Positions 24,647 to 39,944 of a stretch of DNA of 64,000 nucleotides are shown piece after piece. The notes beneath the pieces were generated by a model. It did no database searches. It was not told where the DNA came from and was given only the letters and a program-made list of their open reading frames with translations. Source of the DNA: Marinobacter sp. BW6 (GTDB lineage Bacteria > Pseudomonadota > Gammaproteobacteria > Pseudomonadales > Oleiphilaceae); assembly GCF_008107725.1 (NCBI RefSeq), contig NZ_VIRN01000064.1:806001-870000 (forward strand), given 5' to 3'. Numbering within the stretch: position 1 is the first letter of the stretch; each line of letters begins with the position of its first letter. A program made the position numbers and the translations under genes.

Positions 24647-26572
24647 ATGAGCAAGATTATCGGTATTGACCTGGGAACGACCAACTCTTGTGTGGCCATC
24701 ATGGATGGCGACAAGGTGAAGGTAATTGAAAACGCCGAGGGTGATCGCACCACCCCGTCCATCATCGCTTACACCGACGATGGTGAGACCCTGGTTGGCC
24801 AGTCAGCCAAGCGCCAGGCGGTAACCAACCCGAACAACACCCTGTACGCCATCAAGCGTCTGATCGGTCGTCGGTTCGAAGACGACGTGGTTCAGAAAGA
24901 CATCAAGATGGTGCCTTACAAGATCGCCAAGGCTGACAATGGCGACGCTTGGGTAGAAGTGAAGGGTGAAAAGATGGCGCCCCCGCAGGTTTCTGCGGAA
25001 ATCATCAAGAAGATGAAAAAGACCGCCGAAGATTACCTTGGCGAGAAAGTGACCGAAGCGGTTATCACCGTGCCGGCCTACTTCAACGACAGCCAGCGTC
25101 AGGCAACCAAGGACGCTGGCAAGATTGCCGGTCTTGATGTGAAGCGCATCATTAACGAGCCGACTGCAGCTGCTCTGGCCTATGGCCTGGACAAGAAGAG
25201 CGGTGATCGCACCGTTGCAGTTTATGACCTCGGCGGTGGTACCTTTGACCTGTCCATCATCGAAATTGCTGATGTGGATGGCGAGCACCAGTTTGAAGTG
25301 CTGGCGACCAACGGCGACACCTTCCTCGGTGGTGAAGACTTCGATATGAAGATCATCGAGTTCCTGGCAGACCAGTTCAAGAAAGACAGCGGTATTGATC
25401 TGCGCGGCGACTCTCTGGCCATGCAGCGTCTGAAAGAAGCCGGTGAAAAGGCCAAGATCGAGCTTTCGAGCAGCCAGCAGACCGACGTTAACCTGCCGTA
25501 CATCACAGCAGACGCGTCAGGTCCCAAGCACATGAATGTAAAACTGACCCGCGCCAAGCTGGAATCCCTGGTGGAAGAGCTGGTTCAGCGCAGTCTGGAG
25601 CCGTGTAAGGTTGCTCTGCAAGACGCAGGTATGAAAGCTGGCGAAATCGACGAAGTGATTCTGGTCGGTGGTCAAACCCGCATGCCGCTGGTTCAGGAAA
25701 AAGTTAAAGAGTTCTTCGGCAAAGAGGCTCGCAAGGACGTCAACCCGGATGAAGCCGTGGCTATGGGTGCTGCCATCCAGGCGGCCGTACTGTCCGGTGA
25801 TGTAAAAGACGTTCTGCTGCTGGACGTTACCCCGCTGACCCTGGGTATCGAAACCATGGGCGGTGTGGCGACTCCTTTGATCGACAAGAATACGACGATC
25901 CCGACCAAGAAGTCGCAGACCTTCTCAACAGCGGATGACAACCAGACTGCCGTGACCATTCACGTGGTCCAGGGTGAGCGTAAGCAGGCGAACCAGAACA
26001 AATCTCTGGGTCGTTTTGATCTGGCTGACATTCCGCCGGCAGCACGCGGAGTTCCGCAGATCGAAGTCACCTTCGATATTGATGCCAACGGTATCCTTAA
26101 CGTGTCCGCGAAGGACAAGGCGACTGGCAAAGAGCAGTCCATCGTGATCAAGGCCTCTTCCGGCCTGAACGATGACGAGATCGAAAAGATGGTTCAGGAC
26201 GCCGAGGCCAACGCTGAGGAAGATCGCAAGTTCGAAGAGCTTGTCCAGGTTCGCAACCAGGGTGATGCAATGGTCCACGCCGTTCGCAAGACCCTGAAGG
26301 ACGCCGGTGACAAGGTCAGCGACAGCGAGAAAGAGTCTATCGAAGCTTCCGTCAAGGAGCTGGAAGAAGCTCTGGAAGGTTCCGACAAGGAAGACATCGA
26401 AGCCAAGACTCAGAAGCTGACTGAAGTTTCTTCCGAGCTGGCCCAGAAGATGTATGCAGATCAGGCGGATCAGGCCCAGCAGGCCGGTGGGCAGGAAGAA
26501 GCCCAGGGCCAGCAGTCTGACGACGCCGTCGATGCTGAGTTTGAAGAAGTCAAAGACGACGACAAGCGATAA
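24647..26572 (+). CDS. dnaK: Molecular chaperone DnaK (Hsp70)
   Basis: ATP-driven Hsp70 chaperone, 641 aa. Signature motifs are [17 protein letters not shown] (residues 4-20), [16 protein letters not shown] and [17 protein letters not shown] in the ATPase domain, then the substrate-binding domain ([14 protein letters not shown]) and a Gln/Glu-rich lid tail ending [10 protein letters not shown] weaker sigma32-like pair (CTTGAAA at 24550 and CCAATATA at 24571) precedes it and could give extra DnaK. A GC-rich hairpin follows the gene, before dnaJ. Confidence 0.98.
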   Translation: MSKIIGIDLGTTNSCVAIMDGDKVKVIENAEGDRTTPSIIAYTDDGETLVGQSAKRQAVTNPNNTLYAIKRLIGRRFEDDVVQKDIKMVPYKIAKADNGDAWVEVKGEKMAPPQVSAEIIKKMKKTAEDYLGEKVTEAVITVPAYFNDSQRQATKDAGKIAGLDVKRIINEPTAAALAYGLDKKSGDRTVAVYDLGGGTFDLSIIEIADVDGEHQFEVLATNGDTFLGGEDFDMKIIEFLADQFKKDSGIDLRGDSLAMQRLKEAGEKAKIELSSSQQTDVNLPYITADASGPKHMNVKLTRAKLESLVEELVQRSLEPCKVALQDAGMKAGEIDEVILVGGQTRMPLVQEKVKEFFGKEARKDVNPDEAVAMGAAIQAAVLSGDVKDVLLLDVTPLTLGIETMGGVATPLIDKNTTIPTKKSQTFSTADDNQTAVTIHVVQGERKQANQNKSLGRFDLADIPPAARGVPQIEVTFDIDANGILNVSAKDKATGKEQSIVIKASSGLNDDEIEKMVQDAEANAEEDRKFEELVQVRNQGDAMVHAVRKTLKDAGDKVSDSEKESIEASVKELEEALEGSDKEDIEAKTQKLTEVSSELAQKMYADQADQAQQAGGQEEAQGQQSDDAVDAEFEEVKDDDKR

Positions 26573-26594
26573 ATCTGACGTACATCAGGCAGTT

Positions 26595-26624
26595 GGAAAA
26601 CGCGGGGAGTTCCCCGCGTTTTCC
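26595..26624 (+). terminator. Hairpin between dnaK and dnaJ
   Basis: A perfect 14-bp inverted repeat, GGAAAACGCGGGGA and its complement, separated by GT. The right arm contains TTTT but no long T-run follows, so it probably reduces read-through into dnaJ or protects the 3' end of dnaK mRNA. Confidence 0.6.
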
Positions 26625-26650
26625 GCGTTTAAAAACAGGGTTTTAAAAGC

Positions 26651-28607
<1,957 letters not shown>

Positions 28608-28619
28608 GGGCAATTCTCG

Positions 28620-28648
28620 TGGACACAAAGCGCCATATTTTTTACAAT
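28620..28648 (+). promoter_or_regulatory. Sigma70-type promoter upstream of carA
   Basis: TGGACA (28620-28625), 17-bp spacer, TACAAT (28643-28648). The predicted start is near 28655, giving a leader of ~147 nt before the carA TTG. Confidence 0.65.
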
Positions 28649-28693
28649 AAGGCGGTTTGACTGCACCAAGCGTACCTTTGCACCAAGTTTCTG

Positions 28694-28732
28694 AAAAAGC
28701 GGGACCGAGTTAAGACTCCGTCTCGCTTTTTT
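28694..28732 (+). terminator. Terminator-type hairpin in the carA leader (possible attenuator)
   Basis: An imperfect stem, AAAAAGCG with CGCTTTTTT closing an inner GAGT/ACTC pairing, ends in a T-run. It lies 39 bp or more downstream of the predicted carA transcription start and 70 bp before the start codon. It could end dapB transcripts, attenuate carAB, or do both. Confidence 0.65.
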
Positions 28733-28801
28733 GCAACCTGAATTTGCGCTTGCGTTCCTGTTCGTGACGAACCGATACGCCACTCGATGAGGATACAAGC
28801 C

Positions 28802-29932
28802 TTGAGCACACCAGCAATCCTTGCACTCGCAGACGGAAGCCTGTTCTACGGCAGCGCCATTGGCGCCGACGGAGAAACCAGCGGTGAAGTGGTGTTCAAC
28901 ACCGCCATGACCGGCTACCAGGAAATCCTGACCGACCCGTCCTACTCCCGCCAGATCGTTACCCTGACCTACCCGCACATCGGCAACACCGGTGTGAACG
29001 AAGAAGACATCGAGTCAGACCGTATCCAGGCCGCCGGCCTGATCATCCGCGATCTGCCTCTGCTGGCCAGCAGCTGGCGCAGCAAGGGTACCCTGGACGA
29101 CTACCTGCGAAGCAACAACATTGTTGGTATCGCCGACATTGATACCCGCCGTCTCACCCGTATCCTCCGGGACAAAGGCTCCCAGAACGGTGCCATCGTG
29201 GCGGGCGAAAACGCCACCGCCGAGCGGGCGCTGGAACTGGCGAAAGCTTTCCCCGGCCTCAAGGGCATGGATCTGGCAAAAGAGGTTACCTCCGACAAGA
29301 TCTGGTCCTGGAACGAGACCGAGTGGACCCTGGCCGAGGGCTATGGTGAGCGGAAAGAGTCCCAGTTCAAAGTCGTTGCCTGGGATTACGGTGTGAAACT
29401 GAACATCCTGCGCATGCTCGCTTCCCGCGGCTGCGACATTACCGTAGTGCCTGCCCAGACGCCGGCCTCCGAGGTACTGGCGATGAATCCGGACGGTGTG
29501 TTTCTGTCCAACGGCCCCGGGGACCCCGAGCCCTGTGATTACGCCATCACCGCCATCAGGGAAGTCCTGGAAACCGAGATCCCGGTTTTCGGTATTTGCC
29601 TGGGTCACCAGCTACTGGCTCTTGCCAGCGGTGCCAAGACGATGAAGATGGGGCATGGCCACCACGGTGCCAACCATCCGGTGCAGGATATTGCCAAGGG
29701 CACAGTGATGATTACCAGCCAGAACCACGGGTTTGCCGTGGACGAGGCAACACTGCCGGCTAATGTTGAGGCGACTCACAAATCCCTGTTTGACGGCACC
29801 TTGCAGGGTATCCGCCGTACCGACAAGCCGGCCTACAGCTTCCAGGGTCATCCGGAAGCCAGCCCCGGTCCCCATGACGTGGCCCCGCTGTTTGACGAGT
29901 TTATCCGCCTGATGGAGGCGCGATCGGCCTGA
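28802..29932 (+). CDS. carA: Carbamoyl phosphate synthase small subunit
   Basis: Glutaminase subunit supplying ammonia to CarB for carbamoyl phosphate, used in arginine and pyrimidine synthesis; 376 aa. The glutamine amidotransferase triad includes the nucleophilic Cys in [12 protein letters not shown] and the His/Glu of GHPEASPGP; the oxyanion loop [11 protein letters not shown] is also present. Start choice: GAGGAT (28789-28794) is 7 nt before TTG 28802, giving [13 protein letters not shown] as in relatives; ATG 28787 overlaps that ribosome site and is unlikely. carB follows after 80 bp. Confidence 0.97.
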   Translation: MSTPAILALADGSLFYGSAIGADGETSGEVVFNTAMTGYQEILTDPSYSRQIVTLTYPHIGNTGVNEEDIESDRIQAAGLIIRDLPLLASSWRSKGTLDDYLRSNNIVGIADIDTRRLTRILRDKGSQNGAIVAGENATAERALELAKAFPGLKGMDLAKEVTSDKIWSWNETEWTLAEGYGERKESQFKVVAWDYGVKLNILRMLASRGCDITVVPAQTPASEVLAMNPDGVFLSNGPGDPEPCDYAITAIREVLETEIPVFGICLGHQLLALASGAKTMKMGHGHHGANHPVQDIAKGTVMITSQNHGFAVDEATLPANVEATHKSLFDGTLQGIRRTDKPAYSFQGHPEASPGPHDVAPLFDEFIRLMEARSA

Positions 29933-30012
29933 GACCGATCGCCAGGGAAAACTCACGGGCGCCGCGCGTTGCGCTGCCAGAATTCAAAAGTTGCTGACAG
30001 GTTTACCAAGAC

Positions 30013-33231
<3,219 letters not shown>

Positions 33232-33235
33232 GACT

Positions 33236-33715
33236 ATGGCTGACAGAGTACCGATGACAAAGGCGGGCGAGACCCGTCTCCGTGAGGAGCTTCAGAAGCT
33301 GAAGTCCGAAGATCGCCCCCGGGTCATTGCGGCGATTGCAGACGCCCGGGAACATGGCGACCTGAAAGAAAATGCCGAATACCATGCTGCGCGCGAGCAG
33401 CAGAGCTTTATTGAGGGCCGGATCCAGGAAATCGAGGGCAAGCTTTCTGCCGCTCAGGTTATCGATGTGACCACCATGGAGAACACCGGCAGGGTAATCT
33501 TCGGTACTACGGTATATCTGCTTAACATGGACACCGATGAACAGGTGACTTACAAGATCGTTGGCGAGGATGAGGCGGATATCAAGGCAGGCAAGCTGTC
33601 GATTTCCTCTCCGATTGCCAGGGCTCTGGTGGGCAAGAGCGAAGGCGACGTTGTGGCGATTCGCGTGCCGTCCGGTACCGTGGAGTATGAGATCGAGCAG
33701 GTCGAATACGTCTGA
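33236..33715 (+). CDS. greA: Transcription elongation factor GreA
   Basis: Rescues backtracked RNA polymerase by stimulating transcript cleavage; 159 aa. The N-terminal coiled coil (residues ~1-75) contains the tip with acidic residues and [21 protein letters not shown]; the C-terminal FKBP-like domain ends [23 protein letters not shown]. It starts 4 bp after the carB stop behind GGAAAGTGAG, so it is co-transcribed with carAB. A strong bidirectional terminator follows. Confidence 0.97.
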   Translation: MADRVPMTKAGETRLREELQKLKSEDRPRVIAAIADAREHGDLKENAEYHAAREQQSFIEGRIQEIEGKLSAAQVIDVTTMENTGRVIFGTTVYLLNMDTDEQVTYKIVGEDEADIKAGKLSISSPIARALVGKSEGDVVAIRVPSGTVEYEIEQVEYV

Positions 33716-33732
33716 TCCCATATTCGATAAAC

Positions 33733-33767
33733 AAAAAGCCGGCTCGGGTTTTCCCAGCCGGCTTTTT
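33733..33767. terminator. Bidirectional terminator between greA and yhbY
   Basis: AAAAAGCCGGCT and AGCCGGCTTTTT form a perfect 12-bp stem with an 11-base loop. A-run and T-run on opposite sides serve greA (plus) and yhbY (minus). Confidence 0.9.
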
Positions 33768-33790
33768 GTTTTCGATTCCCAGGCCTCGGA

Positions 33791-34102
33791 TCAGTGCTTG
33801 TGGCGCAGCAGGTTGGAGAGCTTGGGGTTGGGCTTTTTGGCCCGACGCAGAATGACGGCGATCTTGCCGATGGTCTGGACCAGTTCAGCGCCAGAAGATT
33901 CACACAGGGCAGTGATAGCCTCCTGTCTGGCGTCACGGTCCTGGCTCGCCACCTTGATCTTGATCAGCTCATGATCGTTCAGTGCGCGCTCAAGTTCTTC
34001 CTGCAGTCCCTCGGAAAGGCCTTTGTCGCCAACAATGATGACGGGCTTGAGGTTGTGGGCAATCGCCCGGTATTCCCGGCGCTGTTCCGGTGAAAGACTC
34101 AT
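33791..34102 (-). CDS. yhbY: YhbY family RNA-binding protein (CRS1/YhbY domain)
   Basis: Small KH-like RNA-binding protein (103 aa) associated with large ribosomal subunit assembly. It begins MSLSPEQRREYRAIAHNLKPVIIVGDKGLSEGLQEE; the GDKG loop corresponds to the GxxG RNA-contact loop, and VQTIGKIAVILRRAKKPNPK is the conserved C-terminal block. It is divergent from ftsH. The gene normally found between them, rlmE, is only present as decayed traces here. Confidence 0.95.
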   Translation of the reverse strand: MSLSPEQRREYRAIAHNLKPVIIVGDKGLSEGLQEELERALNDHELIKIKVASQDRDARQEAITALCESSGAELVQTIGKIAVILRRAKKPNPKLSNLLRHKH

Positions 34103-34204
34103 GATGTAATCTCTTTATTGGTGCTATTAACAAAAGGTCAGCGGCGGATAGGCTGACTTGAACGTATAATCGGCGAATTGTAACAGATCGTCCTGCTGTA
34201 AGAA

Positions 34205-34358
34205 TGGTCGTTAACACGTATCGACGTCGGGGCCGCAGGCAGAAGGAACCATCCCGTGGGACAGGGGTCAAAAGGTTCGTGGAGATGGGGACGTATTGAG
34301 GGTTGCTGTTGTAATTTCAGATATGGCACCCAATATGAAGGTTAAGGCAACTTTTCAT
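34205..34358 (+). pseudogene. rlmE: Decayed remnant of rlmE (ftsJ), 23S rRNA Um2552 methyltransferase
   Basis: RlmE is the SAM-dependent 2'-O-methyltransferase usually encoded between yhbY and ftsH. In the frame of 34302-34358 I read VAVVISDMAPNMKVKAT then a stop; RlmE proteins carry VxxVxSDMAPNMSG there. About 80 bp upstream, in another frame (34208-34234), LTRIDVGAAG resembles the SAM-binding VVDLGAAPGG with the Pro lost. The distance between the motifs is about half the normal one, and stops and frameshifts separate them, so at least one deletion has occurred. No intact copy exists in the window; a functional copy could lie elsewhere. Confidence 0.65.
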
Positions 34359-34488
34359 TAAAAAACTGTGTGCTGCGTGTGGCCGATACGGATGGGCCGT
34401 TTCTGGTGGACCGGCGTACAATTGGTGTAAGGTGTCAGAAAAGGGTGCTTTGCGAAAGGTTAACCCTACAATTCACAGGTGATGATCC
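34359..34488. promoter_or_regulatory. ftsH upstream region
   Basis: Sequence between the rlmE remnant and ftsH. AGGTGA (34477-34482) stands 6 nt before the TTG start of ftsH. I see no convincing pair of -35/-10 boxes; the rest may be further eroded rlmE coding sequence. Confidence 0.4.
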
Positions 34489-36432
34489 TTGAACGATATG
34501 GCAAAAAATCTGGTTCTCTGGCTAATTATAGCCGCCGTGCTGCTGATGGTGTTTCAGAACTTTTCTCCCACCACCACCGGCCAACAAGTCAACTATTCCC
34601 AGTTTGTGGAGATGGTCCAGGAAGGTCAGGTCCGTCAGGTCACAATCGATGGGTTGCAGGTGCAGGGTACCCGTGGTGACGGCTCCCAGTTCCAGACAGT
34701 CCGTCCCCAGGTGTCTGACAACAAGCTGATGGACGATCTTCTCGCGAACAACGTTGAGGTCATCGGTAAGGAGCCTGAGCGCCAGAGCTTGTGGACACAG
34801 TTGCTGGTTGCTGCGTTCCCGATACTGATCATCATCGCTCTGTTTGTTTTCTTCATGCGCCAGATGCAGGGCGGCGGTGGCGGCAAAGGCCCCATGTCGT
34901 TCGGCAAGAGCAAAGCTCGCCTGATGAGTGAAGACCAGATCAAGACCACCTTCGCAGATGTTGCAGGCGTTGATGAAGCCAAGGAAGATGTGAAGGAGCT
35001 GGTGGATTTCCTGAGGGATCCCAGCAAATTCCAGCGTCTTGGTGGGAGCATTCCCAAGGGTGTCCTGATGGTCGGCCAGCCGGGTACCGGTAAGACCCTG
35101 CTCGCCAAGGCTATTGCCGGCGAAGCCAAGGTGCCGTTCTTCTCCATCTCAGGTTCCGACTTCGTCGAAATGTTCGTGGGCGTGGGTGCTTCCCGTGTTC
35201 GCGATATGTTCGAGCAGGCCAAGAAGCAAAGCCCCTGCATTATCTTCATCGACGAGATCGATGCCGTCGGTCGCCATCGTGGCGCCGGTATGGGCGGCGG
35301 TCACGACGAGCGCGAGCAGACTCTTAACCAGCTGCTGGTCGAGATGGACGGTTTTGAAGGTAACGAAGGCGTTATCGTCATCGCCGCCACCAACCGTCCG
35401 GATGTTCTCGACCCGGCACTGTTGCGCCCGGGCCGTTTTGACCGCCAGGTTGTCGTTGGCCTGCCAGATATCATTGGTCGTGAGCAGATCCTCAAGGTGC
35501 ACATGAAGAAAGTGCCCCTGGCCGATGGTGTTGAGCCGGTTCTGATCGCTCGTGGCACCCCCGGATTCTCCGGTGCCGACCTTGCGAACCTGGTGAACGA
35601 GGCAGCCTTGTTTGCGGCCCGTCGCAACCAGCGTCTGGTGTCCATGGAGGAGTTCGAGCTTGCCAAGGACAAGATCATGATGGGCGCCGAGCGCAAGTCC
35701 ATGGTGATGAGCGAAAAAGAAAAGCGGAACACCGCTTACCACGAGTCTGGTCACGCGATTGTTGGCCGGTTGATGCCGGAGCATGACCCGGTCTATAAGG
35801 TAAGCATTATCCCGCGCGGTCGCGCTTTGGGTGTCACGATGTTCCTCCCTGAAGAGGACAAGTACAGCCACAGCAAACGCTTCCTGATCAGCTCCATCTG
35901 CAGCTTGTTTGGTGGCCGTATTGCCGAAGAGCTTACTCTTGGCTTTGACGGTGTAACCACCGGTGCTTCTAACGACATCGAACGTGCGACCAGCCTTGCG
36001 CGTAACATGGTGACCCGTTGGGGGCTGTCCGAGAAGCTTGGGCCTCTGCAGTACGATACCGACAGCGAAGAGCCGTTCCTCGGCCGGTCTGCCGGTCAGT
36101 CCCAGACTGTGTACTCACCGGAAACGGCCCAGCGTATTGATGAGGAAGTCCGGAACATTATTGACAGCTGCTACGAGAAGGCCAAGCAGATTCTGGTCGA
36201 TAACCGGGACAAGCTGGACATGATGGCCGACGCGTTGATGAAGTACGAAACCATCGACCGTCACCAGATTGATGACATCATGGAGGGTCGCACACCTCGC
36301 CCGCCGAAAGGTTGGGGAGATAGTGGTCCGGCTGGCGGCGTCAAGGCCGACGAGCCCGAGACCGCGCCGGAACCAAAGGCTTCCGATGACGGTCGTCATC
36401 CCGGTGTCGGCCGGCCGGCCGGAGAACACTGA
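34489..36432 (+). CDS. ftsH: ATP-dependent zinc metalloprotease FtsH
   Basis: Membrane-anchored AAA+ protease that degrades misfolded membrane proteins and regulators such as sigma32 and LpxC; 647 aa. Two transmembrane segments (about residues 5-24 and 104-124) flank a periplasmic loop. Walker A GQPGTGKT (~196-203), Walker [10 protein letters not shown] and the second-region-of-homology arginine (RPGRFDRQ) follow; the zinc site is HESGH (418-422). TTG 34489 is chosen because AGGTGA lies 6 nt upstream; ATG 34498 is the alternative. The C-terminal tail (~610-647) is charged and Pro-rich. Confidence 0.97.
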   Translation: MNDMAKNLVLWLIIAAVLLMVFQNFSPTTTGQQVNYSQFVEMVQEGQVRQVTIDGLQVQGTRGDGSQFQTVRPQVSDNKLMDDLLANNVEVIGKEPERQSLWTQLLVAAFPILIIIALFVFFMRQMQGGGGGKGPMSFGKSKARLMSEDQIKTTFADVAGVDEAKEDVKELVDFLRDPSKFQRLGGSIPKGVLMVGQPGTGKTLLAKAIAGEAKVPFFSISGSDFVEMFVGVGASRVRDMFEQAKKQSPCIIFIDEIDAVGRHRGAGMGGGHDEREQTLNQLLVEMDGFEGNEGVIVIAATNRPDVLDPALLRPGRFDRQVVVGLPDIIGREQILKVHMKKVPLADGVEPVLIARGTPGFSGADLANLVNEAALFAARRNQRLVSMEEFELAKDKIMMGAERKSMVMSEKEKRNTAYHESGHAIVGRLMPEHDPVYKVSIIPRGRALGVTMFLPEEDKYSHSKRFLISSICSLFGGRIAEELTLGFDGVTTGASNDIERATSLARNMVTRWGLSEKLGPLQYDTDSEEPFLGRSAGQSQTVYSPETAQRIDEEVRNIIDSCYEKAKQILVDNRDKLDMMADALMKYETIDRHQIDDIMEGRTPRPPKGWGDSGPAGGVKADEPETAPEPKASDDGRHPGVGRPAGEH

Positions 36433-36472
36433 CTGCCAGCTAGCTCCGGTCAGAAAATAGTGTAGTTCCTTG

Positions 36473-36504
36473 CGCCGCCCGGATTCCGGGCGGCGTTTGT
36501 TTTT
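36473..36504 (+). terminator. Terminator after ftsH
   Basis: A GC-rich inverted repeat (CGCCGCCCGGA and TCCGGGCGGCG, 36473-36495) followed by TTTGTTTTT, 41 bp after the ftsH stop and 20 bp before folP. Confidence 0.85.
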
Positions 36505-36524
36505 GCCATTGAAAAAGGTTTGCC

Positions 36525-37355
36525 ATGAAAATGAACTTTGCCGGCCGAGAACTGGATATGTCCCGCTGCCACGTGATGGGGGTTTTGAACGTAACGCCGG
36601 ATTCATTTTCTGATGGCGGAAAATTCAACCGCCCGGATTCAGCGCTTATACGGGCGAGGCAGATGGTTGCCGATGGGGCCGCCTTTATCGATATCGGCGG
36701 CGAATCCACGAGGCCGGGCGCGATGCCGGTCTCGGTCCAGGAGGAGCTTGACCGAGTCTGCCCTGTGGTTGAGGCTGCTGCCAGGGAGTTGGAGGCGGTG
36801 ATCTCGGTGGATACCAGCGCTCCGGAAGTCATGGCAGAGACGGCAAAGCTGGGGGCCGGTCTGATTAATGACGTGCGAGCTTTGCAACGGGATGGTGCAC
36901 CTGAGGTAGCTGCCCGGATGGGTATCCCCGTTTGTATCATGCATATTCAGGGCGAGCCGGACACCATGCAGGATCGTCCCGAGTATCGGAACGTGCGCCG
37001 GGAAGTCAGTGCCTTCCTGACGGAACGCATACGTGTTGCGGAGCTTGCCGGTGTCCGCCCGGAAAACATTCTTCTGGACCCCGGCTTCGGTTTTGGCAAA
37101 AGCCTTGAGCACAACCTGCAGCTGTTGAACTCCCTTGAGCAGATGCAAATTCTTGGGCATCCACTGTTGGTGGGAATGTCCAGAAAGTCCATGCTCGGCC
37201 ATATCACCGGTCGGGATGTGAATGAAAGGTTGCCCGCAAGCCTTGCGGTCGCGACAATAGCCGCCATGAAGGGTGCGAGTATTATTCGCGTGCACGATGT
37301 CAGGGAAACAGTGGACGCCGTCCGTGTGGCGGCGGCAGTGAAGGAGGCAGGTTAA
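36525..37355 (+). CDS. folP: Dihydropteroate synthase
   Basis: Condenses p-aminobenzoate with hydroxymethyl-dihydropterin diphosphate in folate synthesis (the sulfonamide target); 276 aa TIM barrel. Signatures [15 protein letters not shown] (residues ~13-27) and [13 protein letters not shown] (about 58-70) are complete, and [13 protein letters not shown] and GMSRKSMLG supply the pterin and pABA contacts. Its TAA overlaps the glmM ATG by one base, so the two are translationally coupled. Confidence 0.97.
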   Translation: MKMNFAGRELDMSRCHVMGVLNVTPDSFSDGGKFNRPDSALIRARQMVADGAAFIDIGGESTRPGAMPVSVQEELDRVCPVVEAAARELEAVISVDTSAPEVMAETAKLGAGLINDVRALQRDGAPEVAARMGIPVCIMHIQGEPDTMQDRPEYRNVRREVSAFLTERIRVAELAGVRPENILLDPGFGFGKSLEHNLQLLNSLEQMQILGHPLLVGMSRKSMLGHITGRDVNERLPASLAVATIAAMKGASIIRVHDVRETVDAVRVAAAVKEAG

Positions 37356-38698
37356 TGTCCGAGAGAAAGTATTTTGGTACGGACGGGATTCGCGGGCATG
37401 TGGGTGAGTTTCCCATAACCCCGGAATTCATGCTCAAGCTGGGGTGGGCCGCCGGTCAGGCTTTCAAGCGGGATGGTCAGCGCAACAGTGTGCTGATCGG
37501 CAAGGATACCCGGCTTTCCGGTTACATGTTCGAATCGGCCCTTGAAGCCGGTCTGTCTGCGGCGGGGGTGGATGTGAAGCTGCTTGGCCCGATGCCAACA
37601 CCCGCTATCGCCTATCTGACTCGCACGTTTCGGGCCTCGGCGGGTATTGTGATCAGCGCCTCCCACAATCCACATCACGACAATGGCATCAAGTTCTTCT
37701 CGGCGGCCGGCACCAAGCTTGATGATGCCCTCGAGTCTGAGATCGAACGTTGGCTCGACAAACCGATTGAGGTTTGTGGCCCAACAGAGCTGGGCAAGGC
37801 TTCACGGGTAGATGATGCGCCGGGCCGCTATGTGGAGTTCTGCAAGAGTACGGTCCCCAACGAGTTCACGCTGGACGGTATGAGCATCGTGCTCGACTGT
37901 GCCCATGGCGCGACGTACCACGTGGCGCCCAAGGTGTTTCGTGAGCTTGGCGCCACGGTATCGGTAATCGGCGGGGATCCGGATGGCCTGAACATCAATC
38001 TGAACGTCGGATCCACTCATCTGGACGCTCTCAAAGCGAAGGTGATCGAAAAAGGCGCGGATCTGGGCATCGCTTTTGACGGTGATGGTGACCGGGTTCT
38101 GATGGTGGACCGGGACGGATCTGAAGTGGACGGCGATGAGCTGCTCTATGTGATTGCCTCCCAGCGCTTTGCGGAAGGTAGTCTCAAGGGTGGCGTCGTG
38201 GGTACGTTGATGACCAACCTCGGCGTTGAGCTGGCGTTGAAGGAAATCGGGATCGAGTTTGAGCGTGCAAAAGTCGGCGATCGCTACGTGATGGAACGGC
38301 TGCTGGCCAATAACTGGGTGCTGGGCGGCGAAGGCTCAGGCCACATGGTCATACGCGATTGCACCAGTACCGGCGATGGTATTGTCTCTGCGCTGCAGGT
38401 TCTGCTTTCTGTCTGGAAGTCCGGGAAAACACTTTCTGATCTGCGTCAGGGCATGAGTAAGCTGCCTCAGAAAATGATCAATGTCCGGGTGCAGCAACGT
38501 TTTGATCCGTTCAGTCGAGACGATATCGTGGCCGCTGTGCGCAAAGCTGAAACGGAACTCGGCAGCTCCGGAAGAATCCTGCTGAGAGCCTCAGGAACGG
38601 AGCCATTGATTCGGGTGATGGCGGAAGGCCAGGACGCCAACGAGATTCTGCGGGTGGTCGAGGAACTGGCAAAAGTCGTGGAGAAATCTACCGCTTAA
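37355..38698 (+). CDS. glmM: Phosphoglucosamine mutase
   Basis: Interconverts glucosamine-6-P and glucosamine-1-P for UDP-GlcNAc, hence peptidoglycan and LPS; 447 aa. It begins [14 protein letters not shown] (residues ~4-17); the phosphoserine is in [16 protein letters not shown] (~98-113); the Mg loop is [12 protein letters not shown]; the sugar loop is GGEGSGHMV; and the phosphate-binding [15 protein letters not shown] lies near the end. Normal length. A separate promoter for tpiA follows. Confidence 0.97.
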   Translation: MSERKYFGTDGIRGHVGEFPITPEFMLKLGWAAGQAFKRDGQRNSVLIGKDTRLSGYMFESALEAGLSAAGVDVKLLGPMPTPAIAYLTRTFRASAGIVISASHNPHHDNGIKFFSAAGTKLDDALESEIERWLDKPIEVCGPTELGKASRVDDAPGRYVEFCKSTVPNEFTLDGMSIVLDCAHGATYHVAPKVFRELGATVSVIGGDPDGLNINLNVGSTHLDALKAKVIEKGADLGIAFDGDGDRVLMVDRDGSEVDGDELLYVIASQRFAEGSLKGGVVGTLMTNLGVELALKEIGIEFERAKVGDRYVMERLLANNWVLGGEGSGHMVIRDCTSTGDGIVSALQVLLSVWKSGKTLSDLRQGMSKLPQKMINVRVQQRFDPFSRDDIVAAVRKAETELGSSGRILLRASGTEPLIRVMAEGQDANEILRVVEELAKVVEKSTA

Positions 38699-38716
38699 TT
38701 TTGTGTTTTCAGGCGG

Positions 38717-38745
38717 TTGTCTAGGGGAAGGGAGTGCTGTATAGT
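38717..38745 (+). promoter_or_regulatory. Sigma70-type promoter of tpiA-secG-tRNA-Leu
   Basis: TTGTCT (38717-38722), 17-bp spacer, TATAGT (38740-38745). Predicted start is near 38752, 22 bp before the tpiA ATG. Confidence 0.7.
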
Positions 38746-38773
38746 TCGCCCTCCCTCACGTTCGGGAACTGTT

Positions 38774-39532
38774 ATGCGTCGGAAGATTGTAGCCGGAAAC
38801 TGGAAAATGAACGGGTCGAAAGACCTGGCACAAACGCTGGTAAGCGATGTGCGATCCCAGGCGGCCTCTCTTGATAATGGCGTCGAGGTTGTTATCATTC
38901 CTCCCGCTATTTATGTCGGAGACGTAGTCGCAAGCGCAGGTGATAGCCTGTCAGTTGGCGTTCAGAACGTGGGGCAGTGGGCTTCTGGCGCCTACACCGG
39001 GGAAGTTTCCGCGGATATGGCTGTGGATCAGGGCTGTCTGTATGCTCTGGTCGGGCATTCCGAGCGTCGCCAGCTCTTTGGTGAGACAGACGATGCAGTA
39101 GCCGAAAAGGTCGATCGCATCATCGGCGCCGGGCTTCATGCAGTGCTGTGTGTTGGCGAGACTTTGGAAGAGCGCGAGGCTGGTAAAGCCGAAGCTGTTG
39201 TCGCCTCTCAGGTGAAGGCGGGGCTCGCGAAAGTCGCAGCGGATGACTGGCAGCGCGTTGTTGTTGCTTACGAGCCGGTCTGGGCGATCGGTACGGGTAA
39301 AACAGCGACGGCGCAAGATGCTCAAACAATGCATGCGTCGATCCGAGGCGTGCTTTCGGAAATGGGCGCGCCGGCCAATGAGATATGCCTGCTTTACGGG
39401 GGCAGCGTAAAAGCGGATAATGCAGCCGCTCTTTTTGCCGAGCCGGATATAGACGGTGGTTTGATCGGCGGAGCGTCGCTCATAGCAGAAGATTTTGTAA
39501 GTATTTGCCGGAGTGTTCCGGCGAGTACCTGA
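38774..39532 (+). CDS. tpiA: Triosephosphate isomerase
   Basis: Glycolytic/gluconeogenic enzyme interconverting dihydroxyacetone phosphate and glyceraldehyde-3-phosphate; 252 aa TIM barrel. RRKIVAGNWKMNG opens the protein with the catalytic Lys; VGHSERR carries the catalytic His; AYEPVWAIGTGKTA carries the catalytic Glu; and LLYGGSVKADNA binds phosphate. The frame stays open upstream to 38717, but that segment contains the promoter, so ATG 38774 is the start. secG follows after 24 bp. Confidence 0.97.
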   Translation: MRRKIVAGNWKMNGSKDLAQTLVSDVRSQAASLDNGVEVVIIPPAIYVGDVVASAGDSLSVGVQNVGQWASGAYTGEVSADMAVDQGCLYALVGHSERRQLFGETDDAVAEKVDRIIGAGLHAVLCVGETLEEREAGKAEAVVASQVKAGLAKVAADDWQRVVVAYEPVWAIGTGKTATAQDAQTMHASIRGVLSEMGAPANEICLLYGGSVKADNAAALFAEPDIDGGLIGGASLIAEDFVSICRSVPAST

Positions 39533-39556
39533 ATTTAAAGGTTCGCGAGATTCGTT

Positions 39557-39937
39557 ATGGATTGGGTAGAGACACTGGTAGTCGTTGTGCACGTGGTGAT
39601 CGCGGTGGCGCTGGTGGGTCTGGTGCTGATCCAGCAGGGCAAAGGCGCTGATGCCGGTGCCGCCTTTGGTGGTGGTGCCTCCCAGACGGTGTTTGGTAGC
39701 CAGGGCAGCGGAAGCTTTCTGACCCGCTTTACGACCCTGCTTGCAGTGGTATTTTTTGTGACAAGTTTCTCGCTGGCGATTTTCGCCAAGCAGCGTGCCG
39801 AAGTGGCAGGGGAAGCGGGTATTCCTGTGGTTCAGGAATCCAGCGATGCTGCCCCGGCGGACACCGCTGCTGACAATGGTGGAGCCTCAGTCAGCGAAAC
39901 CGAGGGTGGGGAGTCCGATCTTCCTGAACTCGAGTAA
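39557..39937 (+). CDS. secG: Protein translocase subunit SecG
   Basis: Small inner-membrane subunit of the SecYEG translocon, 126 aa. Two membrane helices (about residues 4-22 and 53-75) flank the conserved IQQGKGADAGAAFGGGASQTVFGSQG loop (given in short: LIQQGKGADAGAAFGGG, residues ~24-40). The C-terminal ~40 residues are acidic and Ala-rich, longer than in E. coli. It is followed within 8 bp by tRNA-Leu(GAG), the typical arrangement. Confidence 0.95.
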   Translation: MDWVETLVVVVHVVIAVALVGLVLIQQGKGADAGAAFGGGASQTVFGSQGSGSFLTRFTTLLAVVFFVTSFSLAIFAKQRAEVAGEAGIPVVQESSDAAPADTAADNGGASVSETEGGESDLPELE

Positions 39938-39944
39938 GAATGTT

